A stretch of DNA of 55,232 nucleotides from Promicromonospora iranensis. GTDB lineage: Bacteria > Actinomycetota > Actinomycetes > Actinomycetales > Cellulomonadaceae. The notes below the pieces were generated by a model, which worked only from the letters and a program-made list of their open reading frames with translations, ran no database searches and was not told the origin of the DNA. Shown piece after piece: positions 44,012 to 52,430 of the stretch. The stretch spans positions 1-55,232 of the forward strand of contig NZ_JAJQMN010000020.1 of the NCBI RefSeq assembly GCF_028994775.1, in the 5' to 3' direction. The position numbers were made by a program, and so were the translations under genes. Position 1 is the stretch's first letter, and the number at the start of each line of letters is the position of its first letter.

Positions 44012-44761
44012 TCAGGCCCGACGGCGCGTGAACACCGCCGCGCCGATGCCCACGGCGCCCACCACGATGCCGGCCACACCGAGCCAGCGGCCCACCGGGT
44101 CGACGGCCGGAGCGTCGCCCGCGGTCGCGGTCTCGCCGGATGCGTCGCCCGAGGCGTCGTCCGATCCGTCCTCCGCTGCCGCAGCCGCGGCACCGTGGTG
44201 CCCGCCCTCCGCCTCGGCGGCGGTCGTCGTGAACACGGGTGCGGGGGCCTCCGGCTCCTTGCCGTCGTCGGCGACGAGGTCGTCCCAGTCGACGACGGTG
44301 CCGTCGCTGTACGTCTGGTGGGCGGGGAGCACGATCTCGGTGCCCTCCTCGGGCAGCGCCCCGACCCGGACGGCGAACTCCTGGTACTCGTGCGGCGGAA
44401 CCTCACTGCCCTTCTCCGCCGTCCAGGTGATCCGCGCGGGCGCCTCGTCGACGGTCGCGCCCTCGACCTCGAACGGCTCGTCGAGCGTCTCGACCTCGAC
44501 CTCCACGTCCCAGCCGGGCAGGGAACGCGGGGTCACGCTGAGGAACGGGGTGTCGGTGGGCAGGTCCACCACCAGCTTCTCCGTCGACGCGGTGTCCGAC
44601 TCCGTCGGTACGCGGAACGTGAGGCTCGCGTAGCTCTCAGCGGCGGTCGTGTCGGGGTTCACCGTCACGTGGGCGTAGGCCACGGTGGGCAGCAGCACCA
44701 GGACGGCGGTTGCGGGGACTGCCGCGAAGGCGCGGCGGGCGGGCATGCTGAAGCGAGTCAT
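44012..44761 (-). CDS. YcnI family (DUF1775) copper-binding surface protein
   Basis: A 249-residue exported protein. The signal peptide PARRAFAAVPATAVLVLLPTVAYA is followed by mature HVTVNPDTT; the N-terminal His after cleavage is the Cu(II) ligand known in Bacillus YcnI. The DUF1775 domain continues with LTFRVPTESDTASTEKLVVDLP, SVTPRSLPGWDVEVEVE and ITWTAEKGSEVPPHEYQEFAVRVG. An Ala/Asp/Glu-rich linker and a C-terminal transmembrane helix with RRRA anchor it to the membrane. The His-rich membrane gene lies upstream by 67 nt, suggesting a copper-handling unit. Confidence 0.93.
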   Translation of the reverse strand: MTRFSMPARRAFAAVPATAVLVLLPTVAYAHVTVNPDTTAAESYASLTFRVPTESDTASTEKLVVDLPTDTPFLSVTPRSLPGWDVEVEVETLDEPFEVEGATVDEAPARITWTAEKGSEVPPHEYQEFAVRVGALPEEGTEIVLPAHQTYSDGTVVDWDDLVADDGKEPEAPAPVFTTTAAEAEGGHHGAAAAAAEDGSDDASGDASGETATAGDAPAVDPVGRWLGVAGIVVGAVGIGAAVFTRRRA

Positions 44762-44828
44762 GTACTCGGTCCTTCGGTCTGAGGGTTGAGCGGAGGGCGT
44801 GCGGCGACGCACCTCCCGCCCGAGTCCG

Positions 44829-45467
44829 TCAGGCCGCGAGGTACATCACCAGGGCCGACGACGGCGGCCCGCGCTCCGGCGCCACGTGCACGTCCACCGA
44901 CGTGCCCGGCGCCTCGGGGGCCGCCGGCACCAGGGCCCGCCGGACCACCGGCACCCAAAGCGGCGCCACCGACAGCGGCCGGACCAGCCACGACGCGAGC
45001 AGCCAGACCCCGCGCTCGACACCCACGAGCAGCCCGACGGACACCACGGTCGCCAGGGCGTGCCAGACGAGCATCCCCGGACCCATCACGGTGGAGTCGG
45101 CCCCGACGCATGCCCCGTGCACGAACGTGCCGCTGAGGGAACCGGCCAGGTGGGCGTGCGCTCCGGCGTCGGGCAGCGCGGACGGCGCGCAGGCGCCGCC
45201 CGGGAACGAGCCGCCGAGGAACGAGAAGACGTGGTGCAGGGCGTACTGCCCGAGGCCCGCGAGGGCGAGGCCGCCCGGCCAGCGGATCCGCCGTCGCACG
45301 GCGACGGTCGTCACGACCAGCAGCAGCCCGCCGAGCAGGGCGACGATCTCGAGCGGCGGGAGATGGCCGCCCGCCTCGAAGTGCGCGGTCAGCGCGAGGG
45401 CGAGCACGACCACGGCCCACAGGAGCGCGCGGCCGAAGCCCACGGCACCTGAGGACGGGTTCAGCAC
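44829..45467 (-). CDS. His/Cys-containing membrane protein next to YcnI
   Basis: A 212-residue membrane protein with about five helices: 10-28, 38-57, 64-83, 130-150 and 152-172. An extracytoplasmic loop contains ALHHVFSFLGGSFPGGACAPSALPDAGAHAHLAGSL, then FVHGACVG and VWHALATV, a cluster of His and Cys that could bind metal. I do not recognise a named family. Its place directly upstream of ycnI on the same strand supports a copper-related role, but that is an inference. An unusually long C-terminal tail follows the last helix. Confidence 0.75.
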   Translation of the reverse strand: MLNPSSGAVGFGRALLWAVVVLALALTAHFEAGGHLPPLEIVALLGGLLLVVTTVAVRRRIRWPGGLALAGLGQYALHHVFSFLGGSFPGGACAPSALPDAGAHAHLAGSLSGTFVHGACVGADSTVMGPGMLVWHALATVVSVGLLVGVERGVWLLASWLVRPLSVAPLWVPVVRRALVPAAPEAPGTSVDVHVAPERGPPSSALVMYLAA

Positions 45468-45486
45468 AGCACAGACCCTAGCCCTG

Positions 45487-46158
45487 TCACTTGGCCGGCT
45501 GAACCTCGTCCGACTCGTCTTCCTTGGCCGGCTTGATGCGCTCCTCCGGGGTGATCTCGTCGACGGACACGCAGCCCTCCGCGTTCCGCAGAGGCTGGTC
45601 AGCGGCCAGTTCGACGTCTTCCACGTCGAGCGGAGGATCGAAGTTCTCGCCGATGAGCAGGTCGATCACGCTGTCACGCCGGTCGTCCAGAACCATCCGC
45701 ATCTTGGGGAACTGCGCGGCGAGCGTGTACGCCTGGACGATTCCCTTCTTGCCGAACCGGAGCTCCGACTCCTGGAGCGGCGTCGGCACGTTGCCGGGGG
45801 TCCCCACGATGACGAACCCGCGGTCCGCCAGGACGGTCTCGTGCGCGCTGGCCAGGCCCTGCTCGCCGGATGCGTTGAGCAGGCGCACCCGGGTATCGGT
45901 GTACGCGGTCGGGAGGGCGCCGTCGGGCTGCCCCTTCACCGGCGGGAGGCATGGCACCGGATAGGTCTTCTGCTCCGAGACCCCGACCGTGGTGAACGGC
46001 CTGTTGAACGGAGAGCTGATCGCGCCCGAGTACACCGCGAGCGCGAAGATGCCGCAGACCGCCAGGAACGCGATGAGCACGCCGAAGACCACGGCCTGGC
46101 GCTCGTGCTCTCGACGCCGGCGCTCCACGCGCGCCTGGTCGTACCCGGGAGATGTCAC
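45487..46158 (-). CDS. LytR_C domain cell-envelope protein
   Basis: A 223-residue protein with a basic cytoplasmic N-terminus (RVERRRREHERQ), one transmembrane helix (about 24-46) and an extracytoplasmic LytR C-terminal-type domain: TRVRLLNASGEQGLASAHETVLADRGFVIVGTPGNVP, then IRFG-like LRFGKKGIVQAYTLAAQFP. A Lys/Glu-rich tail (PAKEDESDEVQPAK) follows. LytR_C domains occur in actinobacterial wall-associated proteins without the LCP catalytic domain, as here. The conserved small protein at 46178 lies immediately upstream (19 nt). Confidence 0.9.
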   Translation of the reverse strand: MTSPGYDQARVERRRREHERQAVVFGVLIAFLAVCGIFALAVYSGAISSPFNRPFTTVGVSEQKTYPVPCLPPVKGQPDGALPTAYTDTRVRLLNASGEQGLASAHETVLADRGFVIVGTPGNVPTPLQESELRFGKKGIVQAYTLAAQFPKMRMVLDDRRDSVIDLLIGENFDPPLDVEDVELAADQPLRNAEGCVSVDEITPEERIKPAKEDESDEVQPAK

Positions 46159-46177
46159 TCTTGGAACCTACCTGAGG

Positions 46178-46474
46178 TCAGCGGATGGTGAGCACGCGAG
46201 CGTGCAGGACTGGACGTTGTTGCAGGGCGGCGCGCACCGCGCGGTGCAGGCCGTCCTCGAGGTACAGGGTGCCCTCGTACTCGACGACGTGTGCGAACAG
46301 GTCACCATAGAAAGTGGAGTCCTCTGCCAGGAGCGTGTCGAGGTCGAGTGTGCGCTTGGTGGTGACGAGCTCGTCGAGGCGCACCTGGCGCGGGGGCACG
46401 TCGACCCAGTCGCGCGTGCGCGAGCGCCCGTGCTCGGGGTACGGGCGGCCGTCTCCTACGGCCTTGAAGATCAT
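46178..46474 (-). CDS. Small conserved actinobacterial protein (sometimes labelled VapB-like)
   Basis: A 98-residue soluble protein starting MIFKAVGDGRPYPEHG. It contains WVDVPPRQVRLDELVTTKRTLDLDTLLAEDSTFYGDLFAHVV and YLEDGLHRAVRAALQQRPVLHARVL. The pattern LEDGLHRA resembles ParB/Srx-like DGxHR nucleotide-binding motifs. Similar proteins are widespread in actinobacteria, commonly beside LytR_C proteins. I see no partner toxin, so the VapB label sometimes used is unsupported here. The function is unknown. Confidence 0.8.
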   Translation of the reverse strand: MIFKAVGDGRPYPEHGRSRTRDWVDVPPRQVRLDELVTTKRTLDLDTLLAEDSTFYGDLFAHVVEYEGTLYLEDGLHRAVRAALQQRPVLHARVLTIR

Positions 46475-46563
46475 CGGTCCATCCTCACTGGACTCGGCGG
46501 GGCGCGGTCCGGGAGCGGCGGTGAGCACCTGCCTGCTGACACGGAACGGCGTCCCGCACCATA

Positions 46564-46604
46564 CCGGACGGAGAGTGCGGACAACAGCCGCACACTCCGT
46601 CCGG
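46564..46604 (-). terminator. Hairpin terminator after the 46609 ABC operon
   Basis: CCGGACGGAGAGTGCGG (46564-46580) and CCGCACACTCCGTCCGG (46588-46604) form a 17-bp stem with one mismatch and a 7-nt loop. It starts 5 nt after the permease stop. No T-tract is present. Confidence 0.65.
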
Positions 46605-46608
46605 CCAC

Positions 46609-48270
46609 TCAGTTGCTCTGCAGGTCTCGCCGCCGGAACCCGAGGAGCGCCAGGGCGAGCAGCACGGCCACCACCGCACCGAGCCCCACCATGTTCGCGG
46701 CCTCGGGCGCCTCACCGAATCCCGCCGGGAGCCAGTCCAGCGGCGAGATCGCCTCAGCGCCCTCGGGCAGGTTGAAGACCGCGCCGAACATGCCGACCAC
46801 GAACGAGTACACGAGCAGCAGCCACGCGGCGGACGCGAACCGCGGGACCCAGGCATACAGGGCCGCGGCGAGGCCCAGGTAGACGAGGAGCGCCACGGAG
46901 TAGGTCCAGAACACGTCGGTGTAGGCGGCGAGCCCTGGCTCGTCCATACCGACCTGGACGGCGCCGACCCACATCGCGTAGACGCTCACCGCCATGAGGA
47001 CCACCGTGCTCAGCCCCACGACCACGAGGTGCGCGCCGAACCATCGCGAGCGCGACACCGCCAGCGCGAGGAGCACCTCGGCGCGGCCCGCCGCCTCCTC
47101 CGCCTTGGCGCGGCCGGACATGACTATCGCGTACGCGGCGCAGGCCAGGGCCGCGAACAGCATCATGGCGCTCAGGAAGCCGTCCCGGAACACCGCCGGG
47201 TCCGTCCCCCCGAACACGGCCTGGAACATCTCGTTGTCCGCCGCGCCGGAGACGCCCATCTGCAGGATCTCCGGCAGGAGGGTGCCGGACGCGTACCACA
47301 TGAGTGCCATCCCGAGAGCCGTCCACCCGAAGGCCGACCGCTGCTGCCGCCAGACCAGTGCGAGCGGGCTGCGCAGGCGTGCCGAGGCGTCCGCGCGTCC
47401 ACCGCGGGTCGCGACGAGTCCCCCGCCGAAGTCGCGGCGCGAGGCGAGGACCGCCCCGAGCACCAGCAGCAGGAGGATCGCCACGATCGAGAGGGCGGCG
47501 GGCCACCAGCGCAGGTCGACGAAGGATCGCATCTGCTGCGCCCACCCGATGGGCGAGAGCCACGACAGCAGGCTGCCGTGCCGCTCCTGGATGTCCCCGG
47601 CGGACCGCAGCACGAGCGCCAGGCCGTACGCGGCGAGGCCGATGCCCGTGGCGCCCCGGCCGTGCTCGGTGATCTGGCACGCCACCACGGCGACGGCACC
47701 GAACACCATGGCGGCCAGGCCGGACCCGACGGTGAGCCCGAACGAGTCCACGAGCGGCATGGCCTCCCCGCTCGCGCCGTACAGGGCGAACGCCGAGGCG
47801 ACGGCAATGACCGCGTTGACGACGAACAGCGTGACGATGGCCGCCACCGCGGGGGCGTGCCGCCCGACCGGGGCGGCGCGCACCAGCTCGGACCGGCTGC
47901 TCTCCTCCTCGGCGCGCGCGTGGCGCACGACGTGCAGGACGCTCATGATCCCGAGCGCCAGGACCACCCAGGTGATCCCTTCGTTGGCGATGGCCACGCC
48001 GACCGTGTAGTTCTCGATGCCGTAGCCGGGACCGCCCATGACGATGCCGGCCGGCGTCTCCATGACGAGCGCCCGCCCGGCGAGCGCCTCGGGGCCCATC
48101 GCGTCGAGCGCCACGGCGAAGTAGGCGTAGAAGGCCACCACGGACAGCGTCCAGACGGTGAGCCGCACCCGGTCACGGCGCAGCATGAACCGGACCAGAC
48201 GCCCGGTCCCGGTCAGCGTGGAGCCGGACGACGGCCGCGGGACCGCGGGCGCCTGGGCGACGGCGGTCAC
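46609..48270 (-). CDS. ABC exporter permease, large 12-helix type (tetronasin/polyketide exporter-like)
   Basis: A 553-residue membrane protein with about twelve helices in two halves, the architecture of TnrB3-type polyketide or antibiotic exporters. The N-terminal part reads GTGRLVRFMLRRDRVRLTVWTLSVVAFYAYFAVALD, and later segments include SWLSPIGWAQQMRSFVDLRWWPAAL and RAEVLLALAVSRSRWFGAHLVV. The start is GTG at 48270, overlapping the ATPase stop (GTGA). A hairpin terminator follows. The substrate is unknown; a natural product or lipid is a family-level guess. Confidence 0.9.
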   Translation of the reverse strand: MTAVAQAPAVPRPSSGSTLTGTGRLVRFMLRRDRVRLTVWTLSVVAFYAYFAVALDAMGPEALAGRALVMETPAGIVMGGPGYGIENYTVGVAIANEGITWVVLALGIMSVLHVVRHARAEEESSRSELVRAAPVGRHAPAVAAIVTLFVVNAVIAVASAFALYGASGEAMPLVDSFGLTVGSGLAAMVFGAVAVVACQITEHGRGATGIGLAAYGLALVLRSAGDIQERHGSLLSWLSPIGWAQQMRSFVDLRWWPAALSIVAILLLLVLGAVLASRRDFGGGLVATRGGRADASARLRSPLALVWRQQRSAFGWTALGMALMWYASGTLLPEILQMGVSGAADNEMFQAVFGGTDPAVFRDGFLSAMMLFAALACAAYAIVMSGRAKAEEAAGRAEVLLALAVSRSRWFGAHLVVVGLSTVVLMAVSVYAMWVGAVQVGMDEPGLAAYTDVFWTYSVALLVYLGLAAALYAWVPRFASAAWLLLVYSFVVGMFGAVFNLPEGAEAISPLDWLPAGFGEAPEAANMVGLGAVVAVLLALALLGFRRRDLQSN

Positions 48271-49253
48271 CGCGCACCTGCCGTGCCGGGCGCCGTCGGC
48301 GCCGCGGACGCGGTGTCGTCCGCGCCGTCCGCCGCGCTCTCGGCGCCGGGCAGCACGTCGCCGTAGTGCCGCATGAAGAGCTCCTCCAGCGAGGGCGGTG
48401 CGGCGGTGAGACTGTGCAGCCCGAGCGCCGTCAACCGTGACATCGCGGAGCCGACCTGGGCGTTGTCGACGTCGAAGGTGACGCGCGTGCCGCCGTCGGC
48501 CGGAGCGGTGGCGAAGTTGTGCACACCGGCGAGCCCGCCGACGGCGGAGGGGTCGTCCGAGACCACTGCGGTGACGTTCGAACGGGTCAGGTGCCGGAGC
48601 TCGTCGAGCGTGCCGGACTCGACCGACGTCCCGTTACGGATGATCGTCACGGTGTCGCAGACCTTCTCGACCTCGTGCAGGATGTGGCTGCTGAGCAGCA
48701 CGGACGTACCCGTCGCGGCCGTCTCGCGCACGTACTCGGTGAACACGGCCTCCATGAGGGGGTCGAGACCCGACGTCGGCTCGTCGAGGATCAGCAGGTC
48801 CACGTCCATGGAGAACGCCGCCACGAGCGCGACCTTCTGCCGGTTGCCCTTGGAGTAGGTGCGGGCCTTCTTGGTGGGGTCGAGCTCGAAGCGCTCGAGC
48901 AGGTCGGCCTTGCGCTTCTTGTCCACCGTGCCGCGCAGCCGGCCCAGGAAGTCGATGGCTTCGCCGCCGGTCAGGTTGGGCCACAGGCTGACGTCACCCG
49001 GTACGTAGGCGAGTCGTCGGTGCAGCTCGACGGCGTCGCGCCAGGCATCCCCGCCGAACAGACGGGCCGTGCCGGAGTCCGCGCGCAGCAGGCCGAGCAG
49101 GACGCGGATGGCGGTCGACTTGCCGGCCCCGTTGGGGCCGAGGAACCCGGCTACCTCGCCGGGCTGGACGGTCAGGTCCAGGCCGTCGAGGGCCTGGACC
49201 CGTCCGAAGGACTTGCGCAGGTCGTCGATCTGAATCGCTGGTGTCGCGGTCAT
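48267..49253 (-). CDS. ABC exporter ATP-binding protein
   Basis: A 328-residue ATPase. Walker A is GPNGAGKSTAI, the signature YSKGNRQKVALV is degenerate, Walker B is LLILDEPTSGLDP, and the H-loop is LLSSHILHEVEKV. The C-terminal 100 residues form the extra domain of drug-exporter ATPases, ending in a low-complexity Ala-rich tail (ESAADGADDTASAAPTAPG). It is coupled to the permease by overlap. The TetR gene lies 69 nt upstream. Confidence 0.92.
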   Translation of the reverse strand: MTATPAIQIDDLRKSFGRVQALDGLDLTVQPGEVAGFLGPNGAGKSTAIRVLLGLLRADSGTARLFGGDAWRDAVELHRRLAYVPGDVSLWPNLTGGEAIDFLGRLRGTVDKKRKADLLERFELDPTKKARTYSKGNRQKVALVAAFSMDVDLLILDEPTSGLDPLMEAVFTEYVRETAATGTSVLLSSHILHEVEKVCDTVTIIRNGTSVESGTLDELRHLTRSNVTAVVSDDPSAVGGLAGVHNFATAPADGGTRVTFDVDNAQVGSAMSRLTALGLHSLTAAPPSLEELFMRHYGDVLPGAESAADGADDTASAAPTAPGTAGAR

Positions 49254-49322
49254 GACTCGCTCGCTCTCTGACGTCGGAAGGGGACGTGGCAGGGCAGCGC
49301 GCTCTCGACCGGCGGGTACCGG

Positions 49323-50066
49323 TCAGCCTGGGGCAGGCGTGGGCGCTACCTCCTCGCCCGACGGCGGGTCGGACACGTACATGAGGTAGTCGTCGAGCAT
49401 CCGACGGGACGTGAGGAAGCCCTCGGTGAACAGCTCCATCATCGGCAGGTAGCTCTTGGAGAAGTAACCACGGACGATTCCGACGAGATCGCCCGGGTCC
49501 GACGGCGGGTTGAGCGTGACCTCCAGCAGCAGCGCACCGAGCGAGGACAGCGTGAGGTAGCGCGCCCGTGCGGCCTCGTCCCTGCTGGGAACGATGACGC
49601 CCGCGGCGACGCCCTCCTGGGTGTAGTCGACCGCGTCGTCGACCATGTGGCCGATGAACTCCCGGGCCAGTGGGCTGCCGTCCTGCATGGAGCGCAGCAC
49701 GTACCCGACGAGGGTCGCGTTCTGCTCGGCGGCGGCGAACTTGTGGAAGAAGCTCTGGTCCGCCGCGGCGTCGGCGACGTTCTCCCGCTTGAGCCGACGG
49801 ATCGTGGCCAGCAGGTGCGCGTCGCACTCGGCACGGAGCTTGTCCTTGGAGCTGAAGTGGTGCATCACGAGGCCGGCGCTCACCCCCGCGTCGGACGCGA
49901 TGGCCCGGACCGGCGCGCCGAAGCCGTCCACCGCGAACCGGGTGATCGCTGCATCGCGGATCCGGGCACGGGCGGTCAGGTCGGCGTCGGCGGGCACACC
50001 GCTGCCCGACGGCGGGGTGGTTCCCCCGCGCTCTTCGTCGCCACGCACTGAACGCATGTTCAGCAT
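49323..50066 (-). CDS. TetR/AcrR family regulator of the 46609 exporter operon
   Basis: A 247-residue TetR protein. The helix-turn-helix is RARIRDAAITRFAVDGFGAPVRAIASDAGVSAGLVMHHFSSKDKLRAECDAHL, about residues 32-84, after an N-terminal extension of about 30 residues. Start choice is uncertain: ATG 50066 (MLNMRSV) or ATG 50057. TAGCAT upstream of the latter would give a leaderless mRNA. CTGAAC/GTTCAG half-sites overlap both starts. It is first in an operon with an ATPase and a large permease, so it probably represses the exporter and itself. Confidence 0.9.
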   Translation of the reverse strand: MLNMRSVRGDEERGGTTPPSGSGVPADADLTARARIRDAAITRFAVDGFGAPVRAIASDAGVSAGLVMHHFSSKDKLRAECDAHLLATIRRLKRENVADAAADQSFFHKFAAAEQNATLVGYVLRSMQDGSPLAREFIGHMVDDAVDYTQEGVAAGVIVPSRDEAARARYLTLSSLGALLLEVTLNPPSDPGDLVGIVRGYFSKSYLPMMELFTEGFLTSRRMLDDYLMYVSDPPSGEEVAPTPAPG

Positions 50067-50083
50067 GCTAATCACGTGTTCAG
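50048..50083. promoter_or_regulatory. TetR operator with three CTGAAC/GTTCAG half-sites
   Basis: CTGAAC (50048-50053), GCAT, GTTCAG (50058-50063) form a perfect inverted repeat. A third half-site GTTCAG (50078-50083) lies 20 nt from the second, two helical turns. They overlap the putative promoter and start codons of the TetR gene. Confidence 0.6.
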
Positions 50084-50099
50084 TCCGGTGTCCAGACCG

Positions 50100-50142
50100 G
50101 TGCCGGACGGGCAGCCCGGTAGTGGGCCCACCCGCCCGGCAC
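50100..50142 (-). terminator. Hairpin terminator after the permease gene
   Basis: GTGCCGGACGGG (50100-50111) pairs with CCCGCCCGGCAC (50131-50142), one G-T pair, enclosing a smaller GGGC/GCCC stem. It lies 9 nt beyond the permease stop. Confidence 0.55.
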
Positions 50143-50151
50143 GGACGTGGC

Positions 50152-51441
50152 TCAGGCCTCCGCGGTGCCGCGCCAGCGGCCGATCGCACCCATCACGTGA
50201 TAGATCACGAGGGCGGCGGCGGTACCGAGGGCGATACCGCCGAACTGCAGGTCACCAGCGGTCCAGGTGAAGTTGGCGATGCCGATCACGAGCGGCACGG
50301 CCGCCGTCGTCAGGTTGACGGGATCCGAGAAGTTGACCTTGCCCTGCACCCAGATGCGGGCGCCCAGGATGCCGATCATGCCGTAGAGCATGGTCGTGAC
50401 GCCGCCGATCACTCCATCGGGGACGCTGGCGATCAGCGCGCCGAACTTGGGCGACAGGCTGAGCACCAGCGCACCGAACGCGGCCACCCAGTACGCCGCC
50501 GTCGAGTACACCCGGGACGCCGCCATGACGCCGATGTTCTCGGCGTACGTCGTGGTGCCGGAGCCGCCGCCGAGGCCCGCGAGGGTCGTGGCGACACCGT
50601 CGGCCAGGAGCGCCCGGCCGGTCAGCGGGTCGTAGTTGCGGCCGGTCATCGCGGCCACCGACTTCACGTGCCCGACGTTCTCGGCGATGAGCACCAGCAC
50701 CACGGGCAGGAACAGACCGAGCACGCCCGGGTCGAACGACGGCGCCACGAAGTGCGGCAGACCCACCCAGTCCGCCTGACCGACCCTCGAGAAGTCGACC
50801 TCGCCGCGCAGGGTGGCGACGGCGTACCCGATGACGACGCCGAGCAGGATCGCGAGCCGGCCGACGAGGCCGCGGAACAGGACCTGGATGAGGATGATCG
50901 AGGCCAGGGTGATGACCGCCGTCACCGGAGAGGCCTGGAAGCCCGTGCAGATACCCTGCTCGTCGCACGTGCCCCAGGCGACCGGCGCCAGGTTCAGGCC
51001 GATCAGCGCCACGATCACGCCCGTGACGACGGGCGGCATCGCCACCTGGATCCAGCGCGGTCCCGCGAAGTGCACCACCACGCCGACGAGCGTCAGGAGC
51101 AGGCCGGTGGCGAGGATGCCGCCGATCGCGGCCGACTGCCCGCTCGACGCCGTGGCCGCCAGGATCGGCGAGATGAACGCGAAGCTCGAGCCCAGGTAGC
51201 TCGGCAGCTTGTTGCCGGTGATCAGCAGGAAGGAGATCGTGCCGATCGCCGAGAAGAACAGCGTGGTGCCCGGGTCGAACCCCGTGATGGTCGGCACCAG
51301 GAACGTGGCGCCGAACATCGCGACGATGTGCTGCAGGCCGATCCCGATGGTGCGCGGCCAGCTCAGCCGCTCGTCGGGGGCGACGACCTCACCGGGGGTG
51401 ATGCGTGCGCCGTCACCGTGCAGCTGCCAGCCGATTCGCAT
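50152..51441 (-). CDS. uraA: Uracil-xanthine permease (NCS2 family)
   Basis: A 429-residue NCS2 transporter with 14 predicted helices that takes up uracil or xanthine with protons. Typical segments are RTIGIGLQHIVAMFGATFLVPTITGFDPGTTLFFSAIGT, SFAFISPILAAT, FLPVVLVLIAENVGHVKSVAAMTGR (the substrate Glu is in AENVGH) and DGVATTLAGLGGGSGTTTYAENIGVMAASRVYS (second Glu). These match UraA more than purine permeases. A DEQGIC insertion is present in a loop. The hydrolase gene starts a separate unit downstream of a 40-nt gap upstream. Confidence 0.93.
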   Translation of the reverse strand: MRIGWQLHGDGARITPGEVVAPDERLSWPRTIGIGLQHIVAMFGATFLVPTITGFDPGTTLFFSAIGTISFLLITGNKLPSYLGSSFAFISPILAATASSGQSAAIGGILATGLLLTLVGVVVHFAGPRWIQVAMPPVVTGVIVALIGLNLAPVAWGTCDEQGICTGFQASPVTAVITLASIILIQVLFRGLVGRLAILLGVVIGYAVATLRGEVDFSRVGQADWVGLPHFVAPSFDPGVLGLFLPVVLVLIAENVGHVKSVAAMTGRNYDPLTGRALLADGVATTLAGLGGGSGTTTYAENIGVMAASRVYSTAAYWVAAFGALVLSLSPKFGALIASVPDGVIGGVTTMLYGMIGILGARIWVQGKVNFSDPVNLTTAAVPLVIGIANFTWTAGDLQFGGIALGTAAALVIYHVMGAIGRWRGTAEA

Positions 51442-51482
51442 GTGTCTGTCCTTGATCTCGCAACGGGGGTGTCGCGCGGATC

Positions 51483-52346
51483 CTAGTCGCAGGTACTGCG
51501 GACCTCGCTGAGCTCGGCGTCGACCACCGGCGCCGGGCAGAGGAACTGCGTGTACCGCTCGTCGTCGTCGACGTGGCGCTTCAGCCAGGAGAGGCTGTAC
51601 TTCGCGATGGTCGTGCTGGGGGCGCTCGGCGCGGAGTGTGACGCGTCCCGCAGCTCCAGGTACGCCTTGTCCCCGTCGGCCGGTAGCGACTCGTAGATCG
51701 GCTCCGCGTACGACCGCACCCGTGCGACGACGTCGTCCTCGGCGCCGATGACCAGGGTCGGGGCGGTGACCTCGGGAAAGGTCCTGTCCGGGCTCCACGG
51801 GGTCATCGGGATGACCGCTCGCAGCGCGGGATCGTCCTTGGCTGCCTCCAGGCTGCCGCCGCCACCCATCGAGTGCCCCATCACGGCGAGCCGGTCGGGA
51901 TCGATGCGATCCGCCAGGGCGCCCTCCCGCAGCTGCTCCAGGGCGGCGAGGAGCTGCGCGCCACGCCGGGTGGGCGAGTCGGCAGGACGGAGGGTGTCGA
52001 TGGTGAGGACGACGAAGCCCTGGGAGGCCAGTCGCGGGCCGAGCCAGGCGATGGCGGCCTGCGAGGAGCGGTAGCCCGGAGAGATCGCCACCGCGCCGAA
52101 CGTCCCCTCGGAGGTGTCGGTCGGGTAGTACACGGTGCCGCCGCCGTATCCCTCGGCGGCGGCACGCGTGATGACGACCGCGCGGATCTCGAACGTCCCC
52201 CGGGCAGCCACGATGCTCTCCGCCGTCGGGTCGGGCCCGCGCTGGTAGCGGTCGTCGGCGGCAGCGGCCGGGACCGCCACGAAAGTTCCGGCGGCGAGCG
52301 CGGTCGCCGCGAGAGCGGCTCGGACGGCACGAGAAAAGCTCTGCAT
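51483..52346 (-). CDS. Secreted cutinase / polyester hydrolase (PET-hydrolase-like alpha/beta hydrolase)
   Basis: A 287-residue exported enzyme. The signal peptide (1-30) ends PAAAA. The mature protein starts DDRYQRGPDPT and follows Thermobifida cutinase and Ideonella PETase closely. Motifs: GGGTVYYP, AVAISPGYRSSQAAIAWLG (oxyanion Tyr92), GHSMGGGGSL (Ser159, Met160), TPWSPD (Trp184), GAEDDVVA (Asp205), DASHSAPS (His237), and Cys270/Cys286 for the C-terminal disulfide (YTQFLC...STC). The catalytic triad is complete. Ser238 after the catalytic His is the PETase-type residue where most cutinases have Phe; His158 is the cutinase type. Polyester hydrolysis is inferred by homology, not shown. Confidence 0.93.
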   Translation of the reverse strand: MQSFSRAVRAALAATALAAGTFVAVPAAAADDRYQRGPDPTAESIVAARGTFEIRAVVITRAAAEGYGGGTVYYPTDTSEGTFGAVAISPGYRSSQAAIAWLGPRLASQGFVVLTIDTLRPADSPTRRGAQLLAALEQLREGALADRIDPDRLAVMGHSMGGGGSLEAAKDDPALRAVIPMTPWSPDRTFPEVTAPTLVIGAEDDVVARVRSYAEPIYESLPADGDKAYLELRDASHSAPSAPSTTIAKYSLSWLKRHVDDDERYTQFLCPAPVVDAELSEVRSTCD

Positions 52347-52430
52347 GGAGTTCTCCGATGTGTGTCGCGGCAAGGACGGCCGGGACGACCATAGGAAAGA
52401 TTTCTCCACACGGCCTGCGCTGGCTGTGGC

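Noticed and set aside
46178-46474. Type II toxin-antitoxin module (VapB-like label)
   Set aside because: No PIN-domain or other toxin ORF is adjacent, and the protein lacks a recognisable AbrB or ribbon-helix-helix DNA-binding motif.
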